From: an uncultured Prevotella sp.
GTDB taxonomy: Bacteria; Bacteroidota; Bacteroidia; Bacteroidales; Bacteroidaceae
DNA length: 7,897 nucleotides
Direction of reading: 5' to 3'
NCBI GenBank assembly: GCA_900556465.1
Contig: USPK01000058.1
Coordinates: 1 to 7,897 of the forward strand
The notes under the pieces are model-generated. The model did not search any database. It saw nothing but the letters and a program-made list of their open reading frames with translations, and was not told the DNA's origin. Positions within the stretch are counted from its first letter, which is position 1, and every line of letters begins with the position of its first letter. This document shows positions 1 through 7,088 of the stretch, in pieces. The position numbers and the translations under genes were made by a program.

Positions 1-77
1 AGTTTCGCCCAAAGCAAGTGTTAATCGTGTTGGACAAGTAGGTAGTATTGGTCCCTACTATTACACTACTTTTTTAC

Positions 78-112
78 CCGTTTTTTCCAAGGCTAACACA
101 AGGAAAAATCGG
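78..112. repeat. Imperfect 11-bp inverted repeat beyond the terminator
   Basis: CCGTTTTTTCC (78-88) and GGAAAAATCGG (102-112) form an 11-bp arm pair with a single T/T mismatch and a 13-base loop. Neither strand has a T-tract after the stem, so it is not a standard intrinsic terminator. It could be a backup RNA hairpin after the main terminator, or a protein site. Confidence 0.4.
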
Positions 113-149
113 AAAAAGAGACCAACGACTATAGGCGAAAAGAGTGTAT

Positions 150-191
150 AAAAACGGGAAAAGGGACGGCCGAAGCTATTCCTTTTCCCGT
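150..191 (-). terminator. Rho-independent terminator of the efflux operon
   Basis: Read on the minus strand, an 11-bp perfect stem (ACGGGAAAAGG at 191-181 pairing with CCTTTTCCCGT at 164-154) encloses a 16-base loop. It is followed directly by a T-tract, TTTTTATA, whose first T is the last stem base. The loop contains CGGCCG. It lies about 118 bases past the stop codon of the channel gene, in the orientation expected for ending the three-gene transcript. On the plus strand the stem is followed by A residues, so it should work in one direction only. Confidence 0.82.
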
Positions 192-308
192 AAAAAATAC
201 CTTTTGCCGAGAAACGCCGGCAAATAGTACACTGAACTAAACAATAAAGGCAATGCGATCCGACAAGCGGCTGCACGCCGGAGCGGTCCGGACCGGAGCG
301 GCGGAGGA

Positions 309-1631
309 CTACTCCAGGATCCCCGTGGCGCGGCGGTATTCCGTCTCGCAGATGCGCCGCTGCGTCTGGGCCTCGATGAGATGGCTCCGGGCCTGTTGCC
401 ATTGGGTCTGGGCGTCGAGCAGGTCGGAGAGCGTGGCCAACTGGGCCGCGTGGCGGCTTTGCGTGACGCGCAGGTGCTCGTCCGCCTGCTGCAGTCCGAC
501 GCGTGCGGTCTGCACGAGGACATCGGCGTCGGTCAGGTTGTAAGCGGCCTGGCTGGCCTGAAGCTGGAGCTGACGGCCGACGCGTTGCAGTTCGAGTTGC
601 GCGTTGTCCGCCTCAAGGCGGGCCTTCTGCTCCTTGCGCCGGTTCTCGCCCCAATGGAACAGGGGTATGCTGACGGTGAGCATGGCAGCCCCGATGCCGT
701 CGCGGAACTCCTGCGTGGTGGCGGGTACATAAGGATCGGCCGCCGAGGCCGGCACGTGGAGACGGATGTTACCGTAATAGGTGTAGCCGGCCATAAAGGC
801 CACCGTGGGGAGCCGGTCGGCGCGGGTCAGGCGGACTTGTTCGCGGCTGGCTTCCGCCTGCTGCTGGAGCAGACGAATTTCGGGCCGGGCAGCGACGTCG
901 GTCGGTAACGGTCCGACAGCGGCAGGAGCGTCGGGGTCCTCGGTCAGCTCGAAACGGGCTTCCGGGTCTGCCCCTATCAGGCTACAAAGCGACTGGCGAC
1001 AAAGTTCGGCCCCGTTGCGGGCCTTCTGGAGCTGGTAGCGGAGGTCGCTGCGGCGGGCCTCAACGCGCAACAGGTCGTTGTCCATGGCCAGGCCCACGTC
1101 CACGGCACGGCGGGTCTGCAGGTAGAGGGTATCGAGCTGGGCCACACAGGCCTCGAGCAGGGTCACCTGGCTGCGCACGGCGATGCACGTCCAATAGGTC
1201 TTGTCGGCCTCCTCGATAACGTCCATGCGCGCCTGGCGTAACTGTTCGGCCGCCACAGCCTGCCCGATGCGGGCCAGGCGTTTCCCGGTCCGGATTATCC
1301 CACCCGTATAGAGCGGCTGGGTCAGGGTGAGGCCGGCCAGGTACATGCCCCTCATGCGCAGTTCCATGCCGAGCATGTCGATGTCCGGCACGACGTAGGC
1401 GGCCGAAGCGGAGGCATCGAAGCGGGGCAAGGCGGCCGACGTAGCGTTGCGGCGGTCGAGTTCGGCCTGCTGCACACGGTTGTCGGCCTGCCGGAGAGTC
1501 TCACTTCGGGCCAGAGCCTGCGCCCGACAGTCGGCCAGGCTCAGCGGAGTGCCCCCCTGCGCCCGGGCCGCAGCGCCGGCGGCCAAGGTCAGCAGTAAAT
1601 ACAGAAATATTCGGAACAGATTCATAGTCAT
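309..1631 (-). CDS. TolC-family outer-membrane channel of the RND pump
   Basis: This 440-residue protein is an outer-membrane efflux protein of the TolC/OprM type, the exit duct of a tripartite pump. Residues 1-24 form a Sec signal peptide (hydrophobic core 5-20, then ARA before Gln25). There is no lipobox cysteine, so it is probably not a lipoprotein. The two halves show the internal repeat of the family: LTQPLYTGG at 103-111 and SIPLFHWGEN at 321-330 mark equivalent strand/turn segments, each followed by a long Gln/Ala/Leu/Arg-rich helix (about 115-215 and 330-435). The segment LATLSDLLDAQTQWQQAR near 398-415 is typical of the C-terminal helix. Length is normal and the frame is intact. The start lies 6 bases after the pump stop; Met3 (1625) is an equally possible start. 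No Shine-Dalgarno is visible, so translation may be coupled to the pump gene. Confidence 0.95.
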   Translation of the reverse strand: MTMNLFRIFLYLLLTLAAGAAARAQGGTPLSLADCRAQALARSETLRQADNRVQQAELDRRNATSAALPRFDASASAAYVVPDIDMLGMELRMRGMYLAGLTLTQPLYTGGIIRTGKRLARIGQAVAAEQLRQARMDVIEEADKTYWTCIAVRSQVTLLEACVAQLDTLYLQTRRAVDVGLAMDNDLLRVEARRSDLRYQLQKARNGAELCRQSLCSLIGADPEARFELTEDPDAPAAVGPLPTDVAARPEIRLLQQQAEASREQVRLTRADRLPTVAFMAGYTYYGNIRLHVPASAADPYVPATTQEFRDGIGAAMLTVSIPLFHWGENRRKEQKARLEADNAQLELQRVGRQLQLQASQAAYNLTDADVLVQTARVGLQQADEHLRVTQSRHAAQLATLSDLLDAQTQWQQARSHLIEAQTQRRICETEYRRATGILE

Positions 1632-1637
1632 GCGATG

Positions 1638-4600
1638 TTATGCGGTTCGGGGAATGCGGATACGGAACAGGGCGGTATAGAACAGCGGCAGCAACAGGAG
1701 GGTAATGATGGTGCCGACGGTGAGGCCGCCCATAATGGTAATGGCCATGGAGCCGTACATGGGGTCGGTGACCAGCGGGGCCATGCCGACGATGGTGGTG
1801 AGCGAGGCCATGAGCACGGGCCGCACGCGAGAGACGGTGGCCTCGACGACGGCCGTGAAGGGCGCCACGCCTTCCTCCGTCTGGAGACGGTTGATCTCGT
1901 CGACGAGGACAATGGCGTTTTTCACCATCATGCCGATGAGGCCGAACATGCCGATTATGGCCATGAACGTGAGGGGCTGATCCGTGAGCACCAGGGCAGG
2001 CACGATGCCGCAGAACACGAAGGGGAAGCAGACGAGGATGAGCCCCACCTTGCGCCAGCTGTTGAAGAGCAGGAGCAGGATGCCGAGAATGAGGAAGATG
2101 GTTATCGGCATGAATTTCATCAGGTTGCCAATGGCTTCGCCCTGTATCTCGCCGTCGCCCACCCAACGCATGCTGTAGCCCTCGGGCAGGGGAATGGCCT
2201 CGACGGAGTCGCGGATGGCGGCAACGACCTTGGCAGGGGTGGCGTCGGACACGTCGGGGTTGGGGTCGCACTCGGCCTCGATGACGCGGCGACCGTCGAG
2301 CCGGCGCACAACATCTTCGTCCCAGCCCAAGCGGACGTCGCGCACAACGCTGCCCAGAGGAACGGCACGGAAGACCTTGTCCTGAAGGTCGGTCACGGCA
2401 TGGCCACCTATCAGGGCGTCCTCCAACTCTTCGTTGGACAAGTGCAGATTCAGCATGCTCCAGACGGGAACTTCGCGCAAATTACGGATGGGGCTGCCGT
2501 CGGCATTGCGCACCTGCAGACGGACCGGGAGCAAGCGCTCCTGGTCGTTGAGCGCCGCCACGGGCATACCGTCGGAAGCGGCGAGCAGGGCATTGGCCAC
2601 GTCGCCGCGATTCACGCCGGCCCGTAGCGCGTCGTGCTGGTCGTAGTCCACCACGAAGGCCTTGCCGGTAGGCTTCCAGTCGTTCTGCACGGAATAGGCA
2701 TCCACATAAGGGCAACGGCGCATGATGGCCTCGGCCTGGGCGCTGAGGCGACGCAACACGGCAGGGTCGGGTCCGGAGAACTCTACCTCAACGGTGTGGG
2801 ACGTGGAAATGGAAAAGTTATACTTCCGCACCCGGATATAGGCATCGGGAAAGGCCTGACGCAACTGCCGGCGGACGGCGGGAATCTCGCGAAGCACCGT
2901 CGCATAGTCGGCACAGTCTACCATCAGTTCGCCGTAGCAGTCGCCCCCGGCGGTCATGGGCCGCACCAGGCAGTAGTGGGCCGGCGCACTGCCCTGACTG
3001 GCGGCAACGCGCTCGATGGCGGGACGGGCCGAAAGCTGGCGGTTCATCTCCAGCAGACGGGTGCGCACGGTGTCGGGCGACGTGGCGGCAGGGAAGAAGC
3101 ACTCCACGACGAACTGCTTGTAATCGAAATCGGAGAAAAAGAGATTTTTCACACGGGTCATGCCCCAAAGGCTGGCGCCCAGCAACACGAAGGCCAGTAC
3201 GATGGTCGGTAACTTGTAGCGTACGAGGGTGGTCACGGTGCGGCGCACGAAGCGATGGACCGCGGAGTTCATGACCGCCGGCGCGGCAGACGGGGCCGAC
3301 GGCGACAGGGCGGGCAGCCAGGAACGGGCACAGACGGGTACCTGGACCAGGGCCAGGACCCAACTGGCCAGCAGGCTGACACAGAGCACGAGGAAAAGGT
3401 CGCCGGCATACTCGCCGGCAGTGTCGGGCGAGAGGTAGACACAAAGAAAGGTGGAGGCGGCGATAACCGTGGCGCCGAGCAGGGGCCACGCCGTGTTGCG
3501 GCCGATGCGGTAGAGGTAGGTGGACGGCGGCAGGCCGCGCTGGCGGTCGACAAGAATGCCGTCCATGATAACGACGGCGTTGTCCACAAGCATGCCCATG
3601 GCCACGATGAAGGCGCCGAGGGAGATGCGGTGGAGCGTGGTCCCGCACATGAGCAGCACGGGGAAGGAGACGGCTACCGTCAGGACCAGGCCGAAACCGA
3701 TAATCAGGCCGCTGCGCCAACCCATCGAAAAAATCAGCACGAGTACCACGATGGCGACGGACTCGAGCAGGTTCCACATGAACGACGAGATGGCTTCGTC
3801 GACCTTGTCGGGCTGGAAGAAAATCTTCTCGGTCTGGAAGCCGGCCGGCACGTTGCGGAGCACTTCGGCCAGACGCTGGTCGACAGCCCGGCCCACGTCG
3901 GGCACGATGGCGTCGTCCTCGAGGGCGATACAGAGGGCCAGGGCGGGCTTGCCGCGTACAAAGAAGCCGTTGCGCTGGGGCTCGGCGTAGCCGCGCTCCA
4001 CGCGGGCAATGTCGCCAAGGCGCAGGGTCTTGCCGTCCGGCGTCTGGATGAGGAAGTCGCGCAAATCGTTCTCGTCCGCCACGGCTCCGCCCACGTAGAC
4101 CGCGAAGCGTCCGCCGTCGGCCGTCACCTTACCGGCATCGACCGTCTTACCGGCCGACTGAAGGGCAGAAATAATCTGCGCCGGGACGACACCGTTGCGG
4201 GCAATCTGTTCCTTGGAGAGGACGATGCGAATCTCCTCGTCGCGGTTGCCGGCTATCTGGATGCGCTTCACCCCCTTCACGCTGAGCAGTTCGCGGCGCA
4301 GGTACTTGGCGTAGCGGTACATCTCGGGATAGTCGTAGCCGTCGGCCGTCAGGGCATAGAAAATACCGTAGACGTCCATCAGTTCATCGAGCACCACGGG
4401 GGCGTAGCATCCTTGGGGCAGACGGGCTGCCACGTCGTTCACCTTGCGGCGGAGCAGGTCGAAATGCTGTTCCAGTTTGCTGTTCAATACGGTCATCTGG
4501 AACTCCACGGTGAAAATGGCCGAGCCGTTCTGACATTCGGTCTTGACCTTGCGGACGTGAGGCAGCGCACGCAACTGCTCTTCCATCAGCTGGGCGACCT

Positions 4601-4787
4601 CGAGCTCCACCTCGTGGGCACTGGCGCCGGGATAAGAGACGACGACCATGGCCTGCTTGGCCGAGACGGCAGGGTCCTCGAGCTTCGGCATCTGGAAAAA
4701 GGCCAGGACGCCCGCCACCACAATCGCCACGACGAGCGACCAGAAGATGCGGGGCCGCTCCATAAAATATTGTGTGAGCTTCATCAT
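1638..4787 (-). CDS. RND efflux pump, inner-membrane permease (AcrB-like fold)
   Basis: At 1049 residues this matches the usual length of a resistance-nodulation-division permease, a proton-drug antiporter of the inner membrane working as a trimer. TM1 is about 13-32, the first periplasmic porter loop 33-337, TM2-TM6 338-484, a Ser/Pro/Ala-rich cytoplasmic linker 495-506, TM7 526-544, the second periplasmic loop 545-890 and TM8-TM12 892-1038. Proton-relay residues by alignment to AcrB: TM4 GMLVDNAVV gives Asp402-Asn403 where AcrB has Asp407-Asp408; TM10 GMMVKNAIV gives Lys956 (AcrB Lys940); TM11 SRVRPVLMAS gives Arg987 (AcrB Arg971) and Ala994 where AcrB has Thr978. The relay is thus a single-Asp variant, seen in several RND branches. 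The start ATG overlaps the adaptor stop (ATGA) and has a strong AGGAGG six bases upstream. The frame is intact. The substrate cannot be told. Confidence 0.97.
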   Translation of the reverse strand: MMKLTQYFMERPRIFWSLVVAIVVAGVLAFFQMPKLEDPAVSAKQAMVVVSYPGASAHEVELEVAQLMEEQLRALPHVRKVKTECQNGSAIFTVEFQMTVLNSKLEQHFDLLRRKVNDVAARLPQGCYAPVVLDELMDVYGIFYALTADGYDYPEMYRYAKYLRRELLSVKGVKRIQIAGNRDEEIRIVLSKEQIARNGVVPAQIISALQSAGKTVDAGKVTADGGRFAVYVGGAVADENDLRDFLIQTPDGKTLRLGDIARVERGYAEPQRNGFFVRGKPALALCIALEDDAIVPDVGRAVDQRLAEVLRNVPAGFQTEKIFFQPDKVDEAISSFMWNLLESVAIVVLVLIFSMGWRSGLIIGFGLVLTVAVSFPVLLMCGTTLHRISLGAFIVAMGMLVDNAVVIMDGILVDRQRGLPPSTYLYRIGRNTAWPLLGATVIAASTFLCVYLSPDTAGEYAGDLFLVLCVSLLASWVLALVQVPVCARSWLPALSPSAPSAAPAVMNSAVHRFVRRTVTTLVRYKLPTIVLAFVLLGASLWGMTRVKNLFFSDFDYKQFVVECFFPAATSPDTVRTRLLEMNRQLSARPAIERVAASQGSAPAHYCLVRPMTAGGDCYGELMVDCADYATVLREIPAVRRQLRQAFPDAYIRVRKYNFSISTSHTVEVEFSGPDPAVLRRLSAQAEAIMRRCPYVDAYSVQNDWKPTGKAFVVDYDQHDALRAGVNRGDVANALLAASDGMPVAALNDQERLLPVRLQVRNADGSPIRNLREVPVWSMLNLHLSNEELEDALIGGHAVTDLQDKVFRAVPLGSVVRDVRLGWDEDVVRRLDGRRVIEAECDPNPDVSDATPAKVVAAIRDSVEAIPLPEGYSMRWVGDGEIQGEAIGNLMKFMPITIFLILGILLLLFNSWRKVGLILVCFPFVFCGIVPALVLTDQPLTFMAIIGMFGLIGMMVKNAIVLVDEINRLQTEEGVAPFTAVVEATVSRVRPVLMASLTTIVGMAPLVTDPMYGSMAITIMGGLTVGTIITLLLLPLFYTALFRIRIPRTA

Positions 4788-5842
4788 AGCAAACCTCCTA
4801 CATTGGTACGGGCCGGACGGGCCAGAACACGGACACGCTCCCCTTCCTGCAACGTGGCGGCGCCGGCACGGACAACGCGTTCGTTGCCCTCCAGACCGCC
4901 GGTCACTACGGCACGGCCGTCGCTGACGTCAGCAGACAGACGGACGACGCGGCGCGTCACGGTGGAATCGGGACGAAGCACCCAGACACAAGGCTGCCCC
5001 TGCGCGTGGAATACGGCCGAGAGGGGCAGGGCGTAGCCCCGGACAGCCGCCGTATCGGCCACCCGCACCGCGACGGCGACGTTCATGCCCGCCGTGAGCT
5101 GACGCGGCGGACGGCCGTCGAAGGTCAGGCGCAGGCGGTAGAGCTGGTTGCCGTCGGCCTTGGGCGTAAGGCTCAGCAGCTTGAGGGGCCAGGTCGTCCC
5201 GGAACCCGCCGCGCGGCAGGCATAGCCCCTGAAAGCGGCGCGCTGCCGATAGGCTTCGGCGGGAACGTCGGCCTCGACTTCGAGACGGGACACGTCGAGC
5301 AGGGTGAAAACGGGCGTGCCGGCATTGACCATCTCGGCGGCCGCGAAACGGACGGACTGGATCCAGCCATCGGCCGGTGCAGACAGCCGCGTGTAGGCCA
5401 GTTGGTTGCGCTTCGCCTGAAGCTGCACGCCGAGCTGGCGGAGCCCGGCCGTGGCTTTCTCGTAATCGTTGGCCGATACGCCACGCTGCTCGAAGAGCTG
5501 GCGCGTGCGAGCGACCTCATCGGCCAGTTGGTCGTACTGTATCTGCAGGGCTTCGACGGCCAGGCGGTAGTCTGCGTCGTCAAGTTCGGCCAGGAGCTGC
5601 CCGCGGTGTACGAAGTCGCCCTCGTGGACATGGAGGCGGCGCAGCTGGCCCGCCGTCTTGAAACCCAGGTTCACTTCGTGAGCAGCCTTGACCACGCCGG
5701 GATAGGTCTGCACGACCTCATCGGCCAGGGCAGCCGGGCGCGTCAGTTCGACACTCCGCACGAAAGGAGCGGGCGCCTCGCGTCGCGAACACGCCGGCAG
5801 GAGTACGAGCGCAGCCAGGAGCCATCCGTAAATTTGTTTCAT
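4784..5842 (-). CDS. Periplasmic adaptor (membrane fusion) lipoprotein of the RND pump
   Basis: This 352-residue protein is a HlyD/AcrA-type adaptor that bridges pump and outer-membrane channel. Residues 1-17 are a lipoprotein signal peptide with lipobox LPAC, so Cys18 should be lipidated; the following Ser-Arg-Arg lacks the acidic residues of Bacteroides surface-export signals, which suggests a periplasm-facing anchor. The first half of the lipoyl-like domain is about 57-90 (GFKTAGQLRRLHVHEGDFV), the alpha-helical hairpin 91-150, the second lipoyl half 151-185 (LSAPADGWIQSV), the beta-barrel 186-262 and the membrane-proximal domain 263-342. The hairpin is short, as in many Bacteroidota adaptors. 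It is the first gene of the operon and its stop overlaps the pump start by 4 bases. No Shine-Dalgarno precedes its ATG. Frame intact. Confidence 0.95.
   Translation of the reverse strand: MKQIYGWLLAALVLLPACSRREAPAPFVRSVELTRPAALADEVVQTYPGVVKAAHEVNLGFKTAGQLRRLHVHEGDFVHRGQLLAELDDADYRLAVEALQIQYDQLADEVARTRQLFEQRGVSANDYEKATAGLRQLGVQLQAKRNQLAYTRLSAPADGWIQSVRFAAAEMVNAGTPVFTLLDVSRLEVEADVPAEAYRQRAAFRGYACRAAGSGTTWPLKLLSLTPKADGNQLYRLRLTFDGRPPRQLTAGMNVAVAVRVADTAAVRGYALPLSAVFHAQGQPCVWVLRPDSTVTRRVVRLSADVSDGRAVVTGGLEGNERVVRAGAATLQEGERVRVLARPARTNVGGLL
4794..4799 (-). promoter_or_regulatory. Strong Shine-Dalgarno of the pump gene inside the adaptor gene
   Basis: Minus-strand AGGAGG sits six bases before the pump ATG (4787-4785), within the last codons of the adaptor (Gly-Gly-Leu-Leu-stop). 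It supports the first of the two tandem ATGs as start. The other genes here show no comparable site, so the pump is the gene whose initiation most resembles the E. coli pattern. Confidence 0.7.
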
Positions 5843-5871
5843 GGTGCTGATGTTTTTAGATTCTACATCCG

Positions 5872-5879
5872 CAAATTTC
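5872..5879 (-). promoter_or_regulatory. Candidate weak -7 element of the efflux operon promoter
   Basis: Minus-strand GAAATTTG matches the Bacteroidales -7 consensus TAnnTTTG at five of six fixed positions, 29 bases before the adaptor ATG. No TTTG is found at the expected -33 spacing. A poor promoter of this kind would suit a pump that needs an activator. It is the best match seen on this strand in the intergenic region. Confidence 0.4.
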
Positions 5880-5886
5880 CTTATTT

Positions 5887-5900
5887 TCCCGGTTCCGGGA
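5887..5900. promoter_or_regulatory. 14-bp palindrome in the efflux promoter region (candidate operator)
   Basis: TCCCGG and CCGGGA are perfect inverted arms separated by TT. For the pump promoter the site falls between the candidate -7 element (5872-5879) and the -33 region, where a bound dimer would affect RNA polymerase directly. The binding protein is unknown; AraC-family proteins more often read direct repeats, so a second regulator is possible. Confidence 0.35.
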
Positions 5901-5936
5901 TTGTTACGCAGGGGGGACAGATTGTTCGATAGGTCG
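5900..5936. promoter_or_regulatory. Direct repeat with 21-bp period: candidate AraC-type operator
   Basis: Two copies of ATTGTT-N4-AGG-N2-G start at 5900 and 5921, 21 bp apart (two helical turns); 10 of 17 positions agree. Tandem two-box half-sites on one face of the helix are the usual target of AraC/XylS proteins. Counted from the expected start of pump transcription (about 5866) they span roughly -34 to -70, the normal place for an activator touching polymerase. The divergent AraC gene next door is the obvious candidate binder. The 14-bp palindrome ends at the first base of this repeat. Confidence 0.4.
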
Positions 5937-5938
5937 AA
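5925..5938. repeat. Inverted repeat TTCGA-TAGG-TCGAA
   Basis: Perfect 5-bp arms with a 4-base spacer lie over the second copy of the direct repeat. It may be a separate dimer site in the divergent promoter region or a by-product of that repeat. Short enough to occur by chance. Confidence 0.22.
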
Positions 5939-5987
5939 TTCCTCCGTTTTTGAAGGCTACGGGCTACCCGATTCGTTCGCGTCTCCG

Positions 5988-5995
5988 TATCTTTG
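5988..5995 (+). promoter_or_regulatory. Promoter -7 element of the AraC-family regulator
   Basis: TATCTTTG is an exact match to the Bacteroidales -7 consensus TAnnTTTG. Transcription should start near 6001-6004, leaving a leader of under 20 bases before the ATG at 6020. No TTTG lies at the -33 distance. Two copies of GGCTAC (5955-5960 and 5962-5967) sit near the -33 region, but this repeat is short. Confidence 0.7.
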
Positions 5996-6019
5996 CGGGA
6001 AAACAAGACGCTTCCTGCC

Positions 6020-6949
6020 ATGACTTATGCCGAATCCTTCACACCGCTCAATTTGCTGAAAATGCCTTTCGACGAACAGATGCGCATTTTCAATAACGAA
6101 ATCCTCCTGGCGGACAATTTCTGCGAACAGCCGGCGGCGATTGACCTCGCGACCGATAAAGAGGCGTCGGCCCTGATCCGTTCGCCCTACCCTTTCAAGA
6201 TGCTCTTTCACATGGGCATCTTTTGCCGCAGCGGCCAGATGCGGGCCCGACTGAACCTGAGCGAGTACACGCTGCGCCGCAACGACCTGCTCATCATCCT
6301 GAACGGAGACATCGGGCAATGCCTCGAAATCACGCCGGACTGCCAGCTGGGCATCGTGGCCATAGCCAACGACTTCATCTTCCCCGAAATCCACTCGCAG
6401 GCGGGCATCACGCTGCGCAAATACCTGACCAACTCCTCGCTGGTTCACCTCGAGGAAGCGGGAATGGAGGAACTCTGTACCGTCTACCAGGCCATGCGCC
6501 GCAAAATAGAAAACAAGGAGTTCCGCTACACCCGCGAGGTGCTGCGACTGCAACTCATGACACTCTACTACCTGTGCTGCAACAGCATGGCGCCGCACGT
6601 AGCGGAACAGGAGAACGAGACGGGACCGCGGATGAAGGAAATATACAACGAGTTCATGCAACTGGTCCACAAACATTACAGGGAGCGGCGTGACGTGCGC
6701 TTCTACGCCGACAAACTGTGCCTCACGCCGAAGTATCTCTCGCAGACGCTGTACGCCTTCAGCGGACGGCATGCGAGCGACTGGATACGCGACTACGTGA
6801 TTCTGGAGGCGAAGGCGTTGCTGAACTGCCAGCGCTACACGGTGCAACAGGTGAGCGACCTGCTCCACTTTGCCAACCAGTCGTTCTTCGGCGTGTATTT
6901 CAAAAAAGCCGTAGGCTGCTCGCCCACGGCCTACCGAAACGGGCTCTGA
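6020..6949 (+). CDS. AraC-family transcriptional regulator, divergent from the efflux operon
   Basis: This 309-residue protein has the AraC/XylS C-terminal DNA-binding domain at about 226-308. The first helix-turn-helix is FYADKLCLTPKYLSQTLY (228-245) and the second TVQQVSDLLHFANQSFF (274-290), ending with the family signature GVYFKKAVGCSPTAYR. The N-terminal part (about 40-125, including SEYTLRRNDLLIILNG) resembles the beta-rich, cupin-like sensing domain common in Bacteroidales members; residues 140-215 are a helical linker. A TTG nine codons upstream (5993) is rejected as start because it lies within the -7 element; the ATG at 6020 follows a likely short leader. No Shine-Dalgarno is seen. 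Divergence from the pump operon, with candidate direct-repeat sites between them, suggests it controls the pump and perhaps itself. Inducer unknown. Frame intact. Confidence 0.95.
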   Translation: MTYAESFTPLNLLKMPFDEQMRIFNNEILLADNFCEQPAAIDLATDKEASALIRSPYPFKMLFHMGIFCRSGQMRARLNLSEYTLRRNDLLIILNGDIGQCLEITPDCQLGIVAIANDFIFPEIHSQAGITLRKYLTNSSLVHLEEAGMEELCTVYQAMRRKIENKEFRYTREVLRLQLMTLYYLCCNSMAPHVAEQENETGPRMKEIYNEFMQLVHKHYRERRDVRFYADKLCLTPKYLSQTLYAFSGRHASDWIRDYVILEAKALLNCQRYTVQQVSDLLHFANQSFFGVYFKKAVGCSPTAYRNGL

Positions 6950-6990
6950 AGGAGGGAACGGCTGGCCCCCGTAGAACCGGCAAGCTCCAC

Positions 6991-7014
6991 GCGCCCGTCG
7001 GCTGGCGATGGGGC
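6991..7014 (+). other. GC-rich hairpin after the AraC gene, no T-tract
   Basis: CCCGTCG (6994-7000) and CGATGGG (7006-7012) pair over 7 bp, with one G-T wobble and loop GCTGG; two more outer pairs form if G6993 is bulged. It lies about 45 bases past the AraC stop codon and could end or protect the transcript. The absence of a following T-tract argues against a standard intrinsic terminator. Confidence 0.3.
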
Positions 7015-7088
7015 AACTATCCGCCGCCGTCCAACACCGGCTTACCATAAATTATCTCTCTTACTTTGAAAACTCGTTTTTCATTTTT

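Larger units (their letters stand above)
1..308. other. Non-coding region downstream of the efflux operon
   Basis: No convincing gene lies here. The stretch holds the operon terminator (150-191), a second A/T-rich inverted repeat (78-112) and a GC-rich palindrome with flanking direct repeats (278-301) just after the channel stop codon. The part below about position 240 is much more AT-rich than the operon. A weak promoter-like TTGCTTTG on the minus strand (10-17, one mismatch to TAnnTTTG) could serve a leftward gene outside the window, but support is thin. Short open frames here lack any recognisable domain and run into the channel gene out of frame. Confidence 0.7.

Noticed and set aside
1635..2627. 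A 330-codon plus-strand open frame antisense to the pump C-terminal half
   Set aside because: Shadow of GC-rich coding sequence; its translation is a low-complexity Gly, His, Asp and Glu-rich string without family features.
3255..5036. A 593-codon plus-strand open frame antisense to the pump and adaptor genes
   Set aside because: It lies opposite two clear genes with intact domains. Its Gly, Asp, His and Arg-rich translation shows no motif and is typical of the reverse complement of GC-rich coding DNA.
5006..5932. A 308-codon plus-strand open frame antisense to the adaptor gene
   Set aside because: It covers the adaptor and the divergent promoter region. The adaptor has a lipobox and all expected domains on the other strand.
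5993..5995. TTG as start codon of the AraC regulator
   Set aside because: It is part of the -7 promoter element TATCTTTG and would not be in the transcript.
5957..7048. A 363-codon minus-strand open frame antisense to the AraC gene
   Set aside because: The plus strand encodes a full AraC protein with both helix-turn-helix motifs; the antisense translation is Val, His and Arg-rich with no recognisable domain.
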